This document shows positions 8,536-17,972 of a DNA stretch of 49,611 bases, in pieces. The position numbers and the translations under genes are program-made. The number at the start of each line of letters is the position of its first letter. Position 1 is the first letter of the stretch. A model generated the notes under the pieces. It was not told the origin of the DNA, did no database searches, and saw only the letters and a list, made by a program, of their open reading frames with translations. The stretch is taken from assembly GCA_020848695.1 (NCBI GenBank), contig JADLHT010000042.1, positions 1 to 49,611 on the forward strand, in the 5' to 3' direction. The stretch comes from Saprospiraceae bacterium. Lineage in GTDB: Bacteria > Bacteroidota > Bacteroidia > Chitinophagales > Saprospiraceae.

Positions 8536-10980
8536 TTACCTTCGGACTCTTGCCTGAAGTTTTGTTTCTAATTGTTGTATAATATTTTCTATTTCTTTAT
8601 CTAATTCAGTGCTCGTAAGCGAATGATCAGCTGATTCAAATAAAAAGCTGAGCGCATACGAAATTTTATTTGTTCCAAGCTGCTCCGGATTTTTATAAAT
8701 ATCGAATAATGAAACTTCTTTTAAATTATTAGATGCTGATTGGTGAACTAAACTTTCAAGCTGGTGATATGGAATATGAGCATCTATTACTATGGCTAAG
8801 TCTCTGCTTGAAGAAGGAAACTTACTAACTTCCTGATAAATGGATTTTCTATCTCTAGATAGCTGGTTTAATTTATGAATGTCGATCTCAGCGTAATAGA
8901 CCGGTTTCTTTAAATCAAACAATTTACTTAAAGAGATTTTTAATTGTCCAATACATGCCAATGGTTCGGAACCTGATGTATAACTCAATGAATTTTCGAA
9001 TACGGAATTATGCTGCTCAGATTTAGACTCAAAGTGAATTCCTAAATGGTTAAATAATTCTTCAACTAATGTTTTCAAATCAAAAATATCATAGGACATC
9101 GGTTTTGGATTCTTCCAATGTGCTAAGCTTTTATTGCCAAATAAATATATTCCAAGAATTGATTTTTCCCGATAAGTATCTTCAAGATGATGATATTCCT
9201 TTCCAATCTCAAAAAATGCAAGATCTGTGAGCTGTCGGTTGTTGTTGAATGACAATGCATTCAATCCGCCAATTGACAAGGAAGGAAGCAGGATATCTAA
9301 ATTTGCATTGGATGTATTATTAATATAAACCAATTGCTCACTCTTCCAAATTCCGCTTCTGATACAAACGTCAGAAGAGCATAGCGAAAGTGTTTGAATT
9401 TCATTCAAACCTTTTGAAGAAAGATAATTTGAAAGCGTTTGTCTTAATTCATGTGTTGATATTATATCTGTTGGAAAGGAAATTTTAATTTTTTCCGGAA
9501 TAGGGATATGATCCAATCCATACACTCTACAAATTTCTTCCACTACATCCGCCTGTCTGGTTACATCTGCTTTATTTGTGCCAATACATACTTTGTAATT
9601 TCCATCGCGCAAATCCGTATATTCAAATCTTAATCCGTTAAGAACCTCTTTCAAAGATTCTTCTTCAAATGACATTCCACTTAATGAATTAACTTCATTA
9701 ATATTAATATTAATTTCTACAGGATCAATTACTCTGGGATAAATATCTATCCAATCTGAAGAAATTCTTCCTCCCGCAATTTCAATGATCAACTTAGATG
9801 CTGCTTTGAGTGCTTTCATTGTCATATTCGGATCCGCTCCTTTCTCAAAAATCTTGGCAGCATTGGAACGCAATAAATGATACATACTGGATCTTCGGAT
9901 TGAAGAAGGGTTGAAATAAGCTGACTCCAAAAATATCGATTGTGTGTCCTCATCGACCGCACTATTGAGTCCGCCCATTACACCAGCCATGCAAAGAGGA
10001 TTAGAATTACCATCACAGATCATGAGATCCTGATCTGACAATTTAATTAGCTGATTGTCTAAGGTTACAAATGATGTATCAGACGGCATAGTTGTCACTT
10101 GAATCCTATTCCCTGCAATGGTTGTCCGATTAAAAGCATGTAAGGGTTGGCCGTATTGAAATAAAACAAAATTTGTAATATCTACTATATTGTTAATCGG
10201 TTTTTGATCCATTGAAATCAATCTCCTCTTCAACCATTCAGGAGACTCACCAACCTTGATTCCGTCAATGCAAACACCACTGTATCGCGGACACAGGCTT
10301 GACTGATGAACTTGTATATTTAGATCATTTGAACCAGATTGTTTGGGTAAGTCAATCAATTCATCTTCAATGAAAATAATCTTCTCTGACTTCTCGTGTA
10401 CTTTATACCAGGCAGCCAAATCCCGAGCAACACCAAGATGAGATGTTGCATCTGATCGATTGGGGGTTAATCCGATTTCAAAAATAATGTCTGACTCAAT
10501 ATTTAAATAATCTGCTGCAGATTGTCCGATACTTACTCCGGAATCAAGAATCAGAATTCCTGAATGATCCGTTCCAATTCCTAACTCAGCCTGAGAACAA
10601 ATCATTCCGTTGGATTCTTCTCCACGGATTTTAGATTTCTTGATCGTCAATGTTTCCCCACTATTTGGATATAAACTTGTTCCAATAGTTGCTACTAAAA
10701 CCTTTTGTCCCACTGCAATATTGGGTGCGCCACAAACGATTTGTAATGCATCTTGATCAGGACGATATTTAACCCGGGCAAGCTTAAGCCGGTCAGCATT
10801 TGGATGTGGAATACAATCCATTACTTCTCCTACTACAACACCTCTTAGTCCACCTTTTACTTTTTCAACTCTTTCGATACCTTCTACTTCCAGACCTAAT
10901 GAAGTCAGGATATCAGCTATTTCTTCTGCTGATTTTTCTATATGAATAATTGATTTTAACCAATCGAATGAAATTCTCAT
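8536..10980 (-). CDS. pheT: Phenylalanine--tRNA ligase beta subunit
   Basis: The product of 814 residues is of the usual length for bacterial PheT, which forms the (alpha-beta)2 enzyme that charges tRNA-Phe. In order: N-terminal MRISFDWLKSII, an EMAP-II-like tRNA-binding domain (GVVVGEVMDCIPHPNADRL, about 42-150), the B3/B4 editing core (CPRYSGVCIDGI onward), the B5 domain, the inactive synthetase-like domain, and a C-terminal FDX-ACB anticodon-binding domain (SKFPSSSRDLAIVIDAHIPY to the end). The start at ATG 10978-10980 matches the family; an open frame continues 12 codons upstream. The alpha subunit gene pheS is not in the window, as expected where the two are unlinked. Confidence 0.96.
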   Translation of the reverse strand: MRISFDWLKSIIHIEKSAEEIADILTSLGLEVEGIERVEKVKGGLRGVVVGEVMDCIPHPNADRLKLARVKYRPDQDALQIVCGAPNIAVGQKVLVATIGTSLYPNSGETLTIKKSKIRGEESNGMICSQAELGIGTDHSGILILDSGVSIGQSAADYLNIESDIIFEIGLTPNRSDATSHLGVARDLAAWYKVHEKSEKIIFIEDELIDLPKQSGSNDLNIQVHQSSLCPRYSGVCIDGIKVGESPEWLKRRLISMDQKPINNIVDITNFVLFQYGQPLHAFNRTTIAGNRIQVTTMPSDTSFVTLDNQLIKLSDQDLMICDGNSNPLCMAGVMGGLNSAVDEDTQSIFLESAYFNPSSIRRSSMYHLLRSNAAKIFEKGADPNMTMKALKAASKLIIEIAGGRISSDWIDIYPRVIDPVEINININEVNSLSGMSFEEESLKEVLNGLRFEYTDLRDGNYKVCIGTNKADVTRQADVVEEICRVYGLDHIPIPEKIKISFPTDIISTHELRQTLSNYLSSKGLNEIQTLSLCSSDVCIRSGIWKSEQLVYINNTSNANLDILLPSLSIGGLNALSFNNNRQLTDLAFFEIGKEYHHLEDTYREKSILGIYLFGNKSLAHWKNPKPMSYDIFDLKTLVEELFNHLGIHFESKSEQHNSVFENSLSYTSGSEPLACIGQLKISLSKLFDLKKPVYYAEIDIHKLNQLSRDRKSIYQEVSKFPSSSRDLAIVIDAHIPYHQLESLVHQSASNNLKEVSLFDIYKNPEQLGTNKISYALSFLFESADHSLTSTELDKEIENIIQQLETKLQARVRR

Positions 10981-11327
10981 TTTTAAAAATTGCAACAAAG
11001 AAACGAAAAAATACAATAATTTAAACGGTGTTCTTGGAGATATAAAGAGATCAATGTTACGAATTGATCGCAGGGCAAGACATCAAATATGTAAAAATAA
11101 TTTGAGTTTAGATTTTCAGAATTATTAAAAATAACGATTTTAATATTTGGATCCAGTACAACTACTAATATCTTGAGAAAGTGACTCAATTATACATTTT
11201 ATTCCCAATACAATTTTTCTTTGAAGCGTTTGAACTAAATATTTTATTGTAATATCCAGATTAATCAAGAACTATTAAATTATTTATTATTAGAATAATC
11301 TATAACCTTACTATATCTCAACCACAA
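10981..11327. other. Non-coding gap upstream of pheT with a small hairpin
   Basis: This 347-base AT-rich stretch holds no gene I can support. A perfect 7-bp inverted repeat, GATCAAT (11049-11055) and ATTGATC (11063-11069), with a 7-base loop lies about 70-90 bases upstream of pheT and could be part of its leader. I see no phenylalanine-rich leader peptide followed by an attenuator, and no T-box signature. Confidence 0.3.
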
Positions 11328-11855
11328 TTATAGCCATTGGAAAGTACTTAGAATTTCTTCGCCTGTTTTTTGCCATTGAGCAATTTTAGAAAATTCACAG
11401 GTAAAAGTTAACAAATAGACTTTTGAATCTTTTATTCGAACATGTTGCATATAAGCTAAATGAAGATCTCCCATTTTACCTGCATAAATCAGTTTGTAAT
11501 ACTCATCTCCATTCTGATTTTTTTTCTCATCAGCCAAAATGCTTCCATCTTTAAGTTGCGCAATCACCTGAGATCTGCTTAGTCCGGCATATTGCTCCAG
11601 GGTCAAAGTTGAATTGCCATTTTGAATATTTAGACTTACATTCTCATGAAGTTTATCCTGTTCATTCTCCAAGGGTGACATCAATAAAAACTGAATACCA
11701 CTGGAACCTGACTTGTTAAATTCCCAATCTTTTGGATAGCGAATACTATAATTTTCTGATTTATAAATTTTCCAATCTAGTTGGTCTTGATCTTGTCCTA
11801 AAACAAAATTCATACTCAATGAAAATATAATAATCCGGCATAAAATGTACTTCAT
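11328..11855 (-). CDS. Exported PsbP/DUF1795-like protein
   Basis: The 175-residue product has a signal peptide (MKYILCRIIIFSLSMNFVLG, cleavage before QDQDQ). The mature part begins WKIYKSENYSIRYPKDWEF, the characteristic opening of PsbP-related and DUF1795 domains in bacterial exported proteins, and ends with a TFTCEFSKIAQWQ...EEILSTFQW helix, also typical. No enzyme motif is known in this fold, and the function is unknown. The ATG at 11853-11855 is chosen because it starts the signal peptide; an open frame reaches to 11921. The gene is alone between pheT and the DinB-fold gene, all on the minus strand. Confidence 0.7.
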   Translation of the reverse strand: MKYILCRIIIFSLSMNFVLGQDQDQLDWKIYKSENYSIRYPKDWEFNKSGSSGIQFLLMSPLENEQDKLHENVSLNIQNGNSTLTLEQYAGLSRSQVIAQLKDGSILADEKKNQNGDEYYKLIYAGKMGDLHLAYMQHVRIKDSKVYLLTFTCEFSKIAQWQKTGEEILSTFQWL

Positions 11856-11987
11856 AAATTGAGATCGAAACTTGTTAAAAAGAATAAAACAACTGATATT
11901 ATCAATTGTTTCAAACATCAAATTTCGAAAAAAAACTTACAAAATTCAATGCATTGGATTTAATAGAAGATAAATCCCTTTCCATAA

Positions 11988-12515
11988 TCAATTCTCATTT
12001 AGTAACGGAAGATATCTCTCCTGAAGGATATTTAGATGCCATCGTTGGTGTCCTGCTATAATAAAGCCTGCTGATCCTACAGAATATAGTCCCTTAAATC
12101 CTATACACATCTTATCGAGCATCTCAGTAGTAAAACTATTAAAAAGTGTATAAGTGGCTTGCTGAACCGTTGTGAGTTCATGAATAATATCCTCTAAGCT
12201 TCTTCCGTTTGCCATGGAGGCCGCAGCATAGCCATCTTCATCAAAACTTAAAACTTTTTCTTTCTCATCACGCGCATAACATAAGACTCTGTAATTAAAT
12301 ATTCTTTCGGTATCTATAATATGTTGAAAAACTTCTTTTACTGTCCATTTTCCAGGAGAATATACCCTCTCACCAAGAATATGATATTGCTCCATGGGCA
12401 AAGATTGAATTTCTTGTTGACTGATTCTTAGAACATCTAATAGTTCTATATCATCACATTGGTTGATGTAGCGATCAAAATATTCAGGAAGATGTTTTAA
12501 TTCTGATTTTTTCAT
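11988..12515 (-). CDS. DinB-superfamily protein
   Basis: The 175-residue protein fits the DinB/YfiT-like four-helix-bundle fold. The YSPGKWTVKEVFQHIIDTERIFNYR segment holds the first metal ligand (H65), and GHQRWHLNIL near the C-terminus gives H156 and H160, forming the expected three-histidine metal site. Family members are divalent-metal proteins, some acting as thiol-dependent S-transferases or hydrolases; the substrate here cannot be told. A TATCTTTG element (12535-12542, minus strand) about 20 bases before the start matches the Bacteroidota -7 consensus, but no good -33 TTG lies at the proper distance. Confidence 0.82.
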   Translation of the reverse strand: MKKSELKHLPEYFDRYINQCDDIELLDVLRISQQEIQSLPMEQYHILGERVYSPGKWTVKEVFQHIIDTERIFNYRVLCYARDEKEKVLSFDEDGYAAASMANGRSLEDIIHELTTVQQATYTLFNSFTTEMLDKMCIGFKGLYSVGSAGFIIAGHQRWHLNILQERYLPLLNEN

Positions 12516-12629
12516 AATTTACAATTTTGCTTCACAAAGATACCTGTCCCGAAGACACAAAATCCGGATTTTATTCTGCTTACATGAATGGTATTGTTTT
12601 CTACCTGAGACGAAATCATTTTACCCAAA

Positions 12630-14087
12630 TTAATAATCCATTAATACTTTCTCTTTAGCATTTTTTAATATATCCAGCAATAATTCAATTTCATTCATAT
12701 GAGTTCGAAAACTCAGTACAGCAAGTCGAAGCCAGTACTTACCTTCTATGCTGGTTGAAGTAATAAAGATTCTTCCAATCTGATGTACTTCCATCAATAG
12801 CTTTTCATTAAACTCATTGATATCTTGATGTTCCGGAACATATCTATATATACATACAGACAATTCCGGATACGGACCAACTTCAAAGCCCAATTTCTGA
12901 ATTTCAGAGTAGAAATATCTGCATAACAATATTTTTTCTTCCAATAAGGCTTTAAATGGTCTTATTCCATAATACTTCAACGGGAGCCATAATCTCATTC
13001 CGCGAAAATGTTTGGTCAACTCAATCGACAGGTCAGCAGGACTTAATTCTTCATTGCTCCTGATTGTATCCTGCATATAGGCAGCTTTGTAATAATGTGC
13101 TTTATACAAAGATTCTACATCTTTGATGAGAACTGCTCCCAATCCATAAGATAAAAATAATCCTTTGTGTGGATCAATAGCCAAAGAATCAGATCTGTCT
13201 ATTCCTTTAAATAAATCTTTGAGTTTTGTTCCATTGGAATTGTCAATATCTGAAAGCATAAAAAATCCTCCATAAGCTGCATCAATATGAAACCAGATCT
13301 TATACTTTTCTGCAATATCTGCGATCTGATATATAGGATCTACGGCACCGGTATCTGTTGTTCCGGCACTTGCAACAATCATCATTGGAATCAAGCCGCT
13401 GGCAATATCTTCCAGAATATACTTTTCCAATAGATCAACTCTCATTTTAAATTGGTCATCTACCTCAACAAAACGGGTATGAGCATCTTTCAAACCGCAA
13501 ATTCGAATGGCTTTGTGCACACAATGGTGAACCTGTTTTGTAAGATAAATACACTGTTGATGAAAATGAATTGAGGATATACTTCTTGCTTCTCGCGCTG
13601 TAACAAAGGCAATTAAATTGGCAGTTGATCCCCCACTGGTCAAATTACCCAAACTACCTTTGGGATAGCCCATAAGATCACACATCCAGCGAATCAATTC
13701 GTTTTCAATTTTAACCGCTCCCGGACCGGCAAAATTTACACCTGCATACTGATTGGTAACCGCTGCTAAATAATCTCCCAATGCTCCGGTATGGATTCCT
13801 CCACCGGGAATATATCCCAGATGCCCACCTGAGGCTGGATTTAATCCATTCGCTATCATAGATGATTCCAGTTCAAGGAGAATATCTGCTAATTTGCAGG
13901 TTTCATTTAGATTCAGTTCTAACCGGCCAGTCAACGAATTGGGTGCATTATAAGCATTTGAAATTTCCAAATCATTTATAAATTTTGAACAAAAATTCGA
14001 AATTAGTTCTATGTCAGTTGCCCTCTGTACAGAATCCGGGCTAAGTATTTTTCCAATTCTTTCTAATTCTTCTATGTGATGACGCAT
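12630..14087 (-). CDS. Pyridoxal-phosphate-dependent amino acid decarboxylase, group II
   Basis: The 485-residue product belongs to the aromatic-L-amino-acid/glutamate decarboxylase family. Visible motifs are LTSGGSTANLIAFVTAREAR (phosphate binding), VASAGTTDTGAVDPI, WFHIDAAYGGFF (the Asp that contacts the pyridine nitrogen), and SLAIDPHKGLFLSYG with the Lys that forms the Schiff base. The substrate, such as Tyr, Trp, Dopa, Glu or Asp, cannot be decided by eye. I place the start at ATG 14085-14087; the TTG three codons upstream is part of a TAAATTTG promoter-like element (14094-14101, minus strand), so the transcript would have almost no leader if that element is used. The gene is divergent from recQ. 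Confidence 0.85.
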   Translation of the reverse strand: MRHHIEELERIGKILSPDSVQRATDIELISNFCSKFINDLEISNAYNAPNSLTGRLELNLNETCKLADILLELESSMIANGLNPASGGHLGYIPGGGIHTGALGDYLAAVTNQYAGVNFAGPGAVKIENELIRWMCDLMGYPKGSLGNLTSGGSTANLIAFVTAREARSISSIHFHQQCIYLTKQVHHCVHKAIRICGLKDAHTRFVEVDDQFKMRVDLLEKYILEDIASGLIPMMIVASAGTTDTGAVDPIYQIADIAEKYKIWFHIDAAYGGFFMLSDIDNSNGTKLKDLFKGIDRSDSLAIDPHKGLFLSYGLGAVLIKDVESLYKAHYYKAAYMQDTIRSNEELSPADLSIELTKHFRGMRLWLPLKYYGIRPFKALLEEKILLCRYFYSEIQKLGFEVGPYPELSVCIYRYVPEHQDINEFNEKLLMEVHQIGRIFITSTSIEGKYWLRLAVLSFRTHMNEIELLLDILKNAKEKVLMDY

Positions 14088-14170
14088 AAGTGTCAAATTT
14101 AATACAATGTTTATTTTGTATTAAGAAAGTTGAAAAATTTTAAATTTTTTGTAAATAATAAGTATTGAAT

Positions 14171-14201
14171 TTGAATATATCTTACTCATGATGTAATTTT
14201 A
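14171..14201 (+). promoter_or_regulatory. Candidate recQ promoter
   Basis: TTG (14171-14173), 20 bases, then TAATTTTA (14194-14201). This differs from the Bacteroidota consensus TTG-N19-21-TAnnTTTG only in the final base. It lies 50 bases upstream of the recQ start. Confidence 0.4.
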
Positions 14202-14251
14202 GTCCGTTAACGCAATGAGAAAGGAATATATATTTATTTTTTTATAATCTA

Positions 14252-16450
14252 ATGTATACTAAAGAAAATATTCACGATAGTCTTAAAAAGTATTTTGGCT
14301 TTGATGCCTTTAAAGCCAGCCAGGAAAATATTGTTAATTCAGTATTAAATCAGAAAGACACTTTTGTTATCATGCCAACCGGAGGTGGCAAATCTTTATG
14401 TTATCAATTACCTGCACTCATGATGCCGGGTACTGCAATTATTATCAGTCCATTAATTGCACTAATGAAAAATCAGGTTGATTCGATAAGAGGCTATGGT
14501 CACGAAGGTGAAGTTGCTCATTTTCTGAACAGCTCTTTGAATCGATCAGAGATTCGACAGGTAAAAGAAGACATTGTAGAGTCTAAGACCAAACTATTGT
14601 ATGTCGCGCCGGAAACATTACAAAAAGAAGAAACAATTGAATTTCTTAGTTCTGTAGATCTTTCATTTGTTGCAGTTGACGAAGCCCATTGTATTTCTGA
14701 ATGGGGACATGACTTCAGGCCTGATTATAGAAGAATTCGTGATATGATTGATTCAATCGACAGACATATCCCAATTATCGCATTAACAGCAACCGCAACT
14801 CCGAAAGTTCAAACCGACATTATGAAGAGTCTTGAAATGGAGAATCCGGATATTTATGTTGAATCCTTCAATCGTCCAAACTTATACTACGAAGTACGAC
14901 CAAAAATAAATAAAGAACAGACTATAAAACAAATCGTTCAGGTTCTTAAAGCTCATCATGGAGAATCTGCAATTATATATGTTCAGGCAAGAAAAACTAC
15001 AGAAGATCTGGCACAAATTCTTCAAGTTAATGGGATTAAAGCAGCACCTTATCATGCCGGAATGGATCCTAAAGCAAGATCGCAAGTACAAGATGACTTT
15101 CTGATGGAAGAAATTGATGTGATTTGTGCAACCATTGCTTTTGGAATGGGAATTGATAAACCTGATGTTAGAGTGGTTATCCACTATGACATTCCAAAAT
15201 CGTTGGAAAATTATTATCAGGAGACAGGAAGAGGAGGTAGAGATGGGTTAGTCGGCAATTGTTATGCATTCTTTGCGAATGCAGATTTAACGCGTTTGGA
15301 AAAATTTCTGCGCGATAAACCTGCATCTGAAAGAGATATGGGAGCACAATTATTGGATGAAATGGAATCTTATGTTGAAAGTTCTGTATGCCGAAGAAAA
15401 TTTGTACTTCATTATTTTGGTGAAGAATTTGATTCCGATCTATGTAATTCAATGTGTGATAATTGCCGTCATCCGAAGCCAAAAATTAAGGTTCAGGATG
15501 AACTTATCCTTGCACTGAAATCTATAATTGCACTAAATCAAAACTTTACAATTAGACCCATGGTTGAATTTATCTGCGGTGTAAAAACCAAAGATGTATT
15601 AGACTATGGTCTGGATCAACATGAATTATTCGGATGTGGAATCGAAAAAGAACATATTTTTTGGTATTCCCTTTTAAGACAATCCATCATTCTAGGGTAT
15701 GTTATAAAAGATATTGAAACTTACGGAATATTAAAAATAAGTCAGCAAGGACATGAATATCTTAAAAACCCTGAACCGGTAACTATAAGCATTAATCATG
15801 ATTACACAAATACCAGTTCAATCGATGATGATTCAATGGTTATGCAAGGCGCAGCTTTGGATCAACAACTTTTTGATACTTTAAAATCAATAAGACTTGA
15901 TGTTGCAAAAAAGCATAAAGTAAAGCCATGGGTTGTTTTCTTCGATCCTGCGTTGGAAGAAATGGCGACTCAGTTTCCAATTACGATGGAAGATCTCTGT
16001 AAAATTTCAGGAGTAAATCGTGGAAAAGCAGAACGATTCGGACAGCCTTTTTTAGACTTTATAGCTAAATATGTTGAGGAAAACGAAATTGAAAGACCTG
16101 ATGATTTTCAAATCAAACAAGTTGCAGATAAATCAAAAGCAAAAGTTGAAATTATAAAGTGCATCGATAAAAAAATGCCTTTGGAGGATATTGCAAGAAA
16201 TGTTCAGATGAATTTGGAGGATCTTATGGATGAGTTGAATATTATTGTTACTTCAGGAACTAAACTTAACATAGATTACTACATCAAGGAAAATGTTGAT
16301 GAACTCATTAAAGATGATATTTTTGAATATTTCAAAACAGCGGATAGTGACTCAGCTGAAGATGCATACAAAGATCTGAGAGAGGACGACATTACATTTG
16401 AAGAAATAAGGTTGATCAGATTGAAGTTTCTATCTGAAATGGTAAATTAA
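14252..16450 (+). CDS. recQ: ATP-dependent DNA helicase RecQ
   Basis: The 732-residue protein is a 3'-5' DNA helicase used in recombination and fork repair. Walker A (TGGGKS, 43-48) and the DEAH box (143-146, in VDEAHCISEWGHDFRPDYR) are followed by GMGIDKPDVRVVIHYDIPKS and the YYQETGRGGRDG motif VI. A zinc-binding RecQ-Ct region follows (CRRKFVLHYFGEEFDSDLC, then CDNC), then a winged helix and an HRDC domain at roughly 530-610 (LFDTLKSIRLDVAKKHKVKP). A C-terminal extension (about 620-732, HTH-like LEDIARNVQMNLEDLMDEL) is common in Bacteroidota RecQ. aroQ starts 17 bases downstream and is probably cotranscribed. Confidence 0.95.
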   Translation: MYTKENIHDSLKKYFGFDAFKASQENIVNSVLNQKDTFVIMPTGGGKSLCYQLPALMMPGTAIIISPLIALMKNQVDSIRGYGHEGEVAHFLNSSLNRSEIRQVKEDIVESKTKLLYVAPETLQKEETIEFLSSVDLSFVAVDEAHCISEWGHDFRPDYRRIRDMIDSIDRHIPIIALTATATPKVQTDIMKSLEMENPDIYVESFNRPNLYYEVRPKINKEQTIKQIVQVLKAHHGESAIIYVQARKTTEDLAQILQVNGIKAAPYHAGMDPKARSQVQDDFLMEEIDVICATIAFGMGIDKPDVRVVIHYDIPKSLENYYQETGRGGRDGLVGNCYAFFANADLTRLEKFLRDKPASERDMGAQLLDEMESYVESSVCRRKFVLHYFGEEFDSDLCNSMCDNCRHPKPKIKVQDELILALKSIIALNQNFTIRPMVEFICGVKTKDVLDYGLDQHELFGCGIEKEHIFWYSLLRQSIILGYVIKDIETYGILKISQQGHEYLKNPEPVTISINHDYTNTSSIDDDSMVMQGAALDQQLFDTLKSIRLDVAKKHKVKPWVVFFDPALEEMATQFPITMEDLCKISGVNRGKAERFGQPFLDFIAKYVEENEIERPDDFQIKQVADKSKAKVEIIKCIDKKMPLEDIARNVQMNLEDLMDELNIIVTSGTKLNIDYYIKENVDELIKDDIFEYFKTADSDSAEDAYKDLREDDITFEEIRLIRLKFLSEMVN

Positions 16451-16467
16451 TTCAAGTCCATATTTTT

Positions 16468-16911
16468 TTGAAAAAAACAATCCACATTATTAATGGCCCA
16501 AATCTGAATCTGATTGGAACCAGAGAGCCGGAAATGTATGGAACGGTAAATCTGACGAAATATCTTGACGAATTAACCGTCGCTTATTCGAGCTTTGAAA
16601 TTTTCATTTATCAATCTAATTCAGAAGGTGAATTGGTAGATTATCTACAAAAAATAAGACATCAAGTTTCCGGAATAATTATCAACCCTGCAGCATATAC
16701 TCATACTTCTATCGCCCTTCGGGATGCACTCGCTCTTCAACAATGCCCTATCATTGAGGTTCATATTAGTGCAGTATCACATCGGGAAAATTTCAGACAG
16801 ACCAATTTAATTAAAGATTATTCTTGGAGCATTATAGAAGCAAAAGGAATAGAAGGTTATCGGATTGCCCTAGATAGAATGAAAGAATTTCTAGAAGCAG
16901 ATAGAAATTAA
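16468..16911 (+). CDS. aroQ: Type II 3-dehydroquinate dehydratase
   Basis: The 147-residue enzyme converts 3-dehydroquinate to 3-dehydroshikimate in the shikimate pathway; type II enzymes are dodecamers. Residues visible: N12 in NGPNLNLIG, R19 and the catalytic Y24 in REPEMYG, N73 and H79 in INPAAYTHTS, the catalytic H99 in EVHIS, and R110. The start is TTG (16468-16470); no ATG fits and the next residues (KKTIHIINGPNLN) match the family N-terminus. The usual Asn after HIS is Ala102 here (HISAVSHRENFR). The gene follows recQ by 17 bases and overlaps the convergent glycosyltransferase gene by four bases. Confidence 0.93.
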   Translation: MKKTIHIINGPNLNLIGTREPEMYGTVNLTKYLDELTVAYSSFEIFIYQSNSEGELVDYLQKIRHQVSGIIINPAAYTHTSIALRDALALQQCPIIEVHISAVSHRENFRQTNLIKDYSWSIIEAKGIEGYRIALDRMKEFLEADRN

Positions 16912-17972
16912 TAGAAAGTACGATATACCTGAAGATACTCTTTAGCTGCTTTCTCCCAGCTAAATTTAGATGCATACTTGATTATTTTATCACTTAGATA
17001 TTCCTTAGAATATCTATCCATTCCTTCTCGAAATACTTTTATCATGTATTCTTCATCAAAACTGCCAAAATAAAAAGCTGCATTTCCTCCAACTTCAGGC
17101 AGGGAAGTTCTATTGGATAAAAATACGGGCTTACCGCAACTCATAGCTTCAATTGCCGTCAAACCAAAACCTTCTGAAAGAGATGGCAATATAAATGCGT
17201 AGCAGTGGTGAAAGTACCATGATTTTTCACTTTCACTGATTGGACCAACAATATGAATCTGATTTCTTACACCATTCTTTTCGGCCTGTAAATATATCGA
17301 CTGATAATAATCACTATTTTCGATCTTACCGGCAATAACCAACTCCAGATTACCGGCCTTCAACAAGGGCAAAATTGCTTGATAGTTCTTTTTTCTATTG
17401 ATCACTCCAAGCGTAAATATGAATGATTTAACTGGACGATAAGAATCATTCGATAATTCCGCTTTTGTCAATGCATTCGATCCGTTATAAATTACATATA
17501 TAGGTTTGTCGGAAAGTTCACAATTCCTAATCAGGTCCTGTTTGGTAAATTCTGAAATACAAATAATAGCATCAGCCCGATCTATTCTTTTCTGGAGCTT
17601 GATTACTTTGACATTCTTTTTCCAATTTGATTTTTGATCATTATACAAAAAATTTAAATCATGAACCGTTAAAATCATTTTAATCTTTGAATTCCTGTAA
17701 GGTATATATTCGGAATCCTGGTGGCTTGCGTGCCAGATATTAAATTTTGTTGTATTTGGAGATACAAGCTTATGAAAGCTGTATTGAGTGATATGGTTTT
17801 GTCTTGATTTTGTCCAGGTCTGAGCATCTGTTGGTGTGTAAAAAAACAATTCCTCCTTTCCGCTATCCAAACAGATTTCAAGATTTCTTCCAAGATTTAA
17901 ACAATAATGATACAGACCAGTATTGGAATACTTCATTCTCTCACAATCAAGTATTATACTTTTTAACGGCAT
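16908..17972 (-). CDS. GT4-family glycosyltransferase
   Basis: The 354-residue protein has the GT-B fold of glycosyltransferase family 4. The N-terminal half is degenerate; the C-terminal nucleotide-sugar domain shows FIFTLGVINRKKNYQAIL, LVIAGKIENSDYY and the family signature FILPSLSEGFGLTAIEAMSCGKPV with the E-x7-E pair that contacts the donor. The acceptor and sugar are unknown; cell-envelope or exopolysaccharide assembly is the usual role. It stands alone, not in a polysaccharide cluster. It ends inside the last codons of aroQ (tail-to-tail overlap of four bases). Its upstream side is the structured non-coding region ending at 18542. Confidence 0.88.
   Translation of the reverse strand: MPLKSIILDCERMKYSNTGLYHYCLNLGRNLEICLDSGKEELFFYTPTDAQTWTKSRQNHITQYSFHKLVSPNTTKFNIWHASHQDSEYIPYRNSKIKMILTVHDLNFLYNDQKSNWKKNVKVIKLQKRIDRADAIICISEFTKQDLIRNCELSDKPIYVIYNGSNALTKAELSNDSYRPVKSFIFTLGVINRKKNYQAILPLLKAGNLELVIAGKIENSDYYQSIYLQAEKNGVRNQIHIVGPISESEKSWYFHHCYAFILPSLSEGFGLTAIEAMSCGKPVFLSNRTSLPEVGGNAAFYFGSFDEEYMIKVFREGMDRYSKEYLSDKIIKYASKFSWEKAAKEYLQVYRTFY

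Noticed and set aside
10983-11189. 68-codon minus-strand frame upstream of pheT
   Set aside because: It has no recognisable domain or start signal, overlaps the pheT start, and appears to be a chance frame in AT-rich DNA.
14882-15482. Two roughly 100-codon minus-strand frames inside recQ
   Set aside because: They are antisense to conserved helicase motifs and have no independent support.
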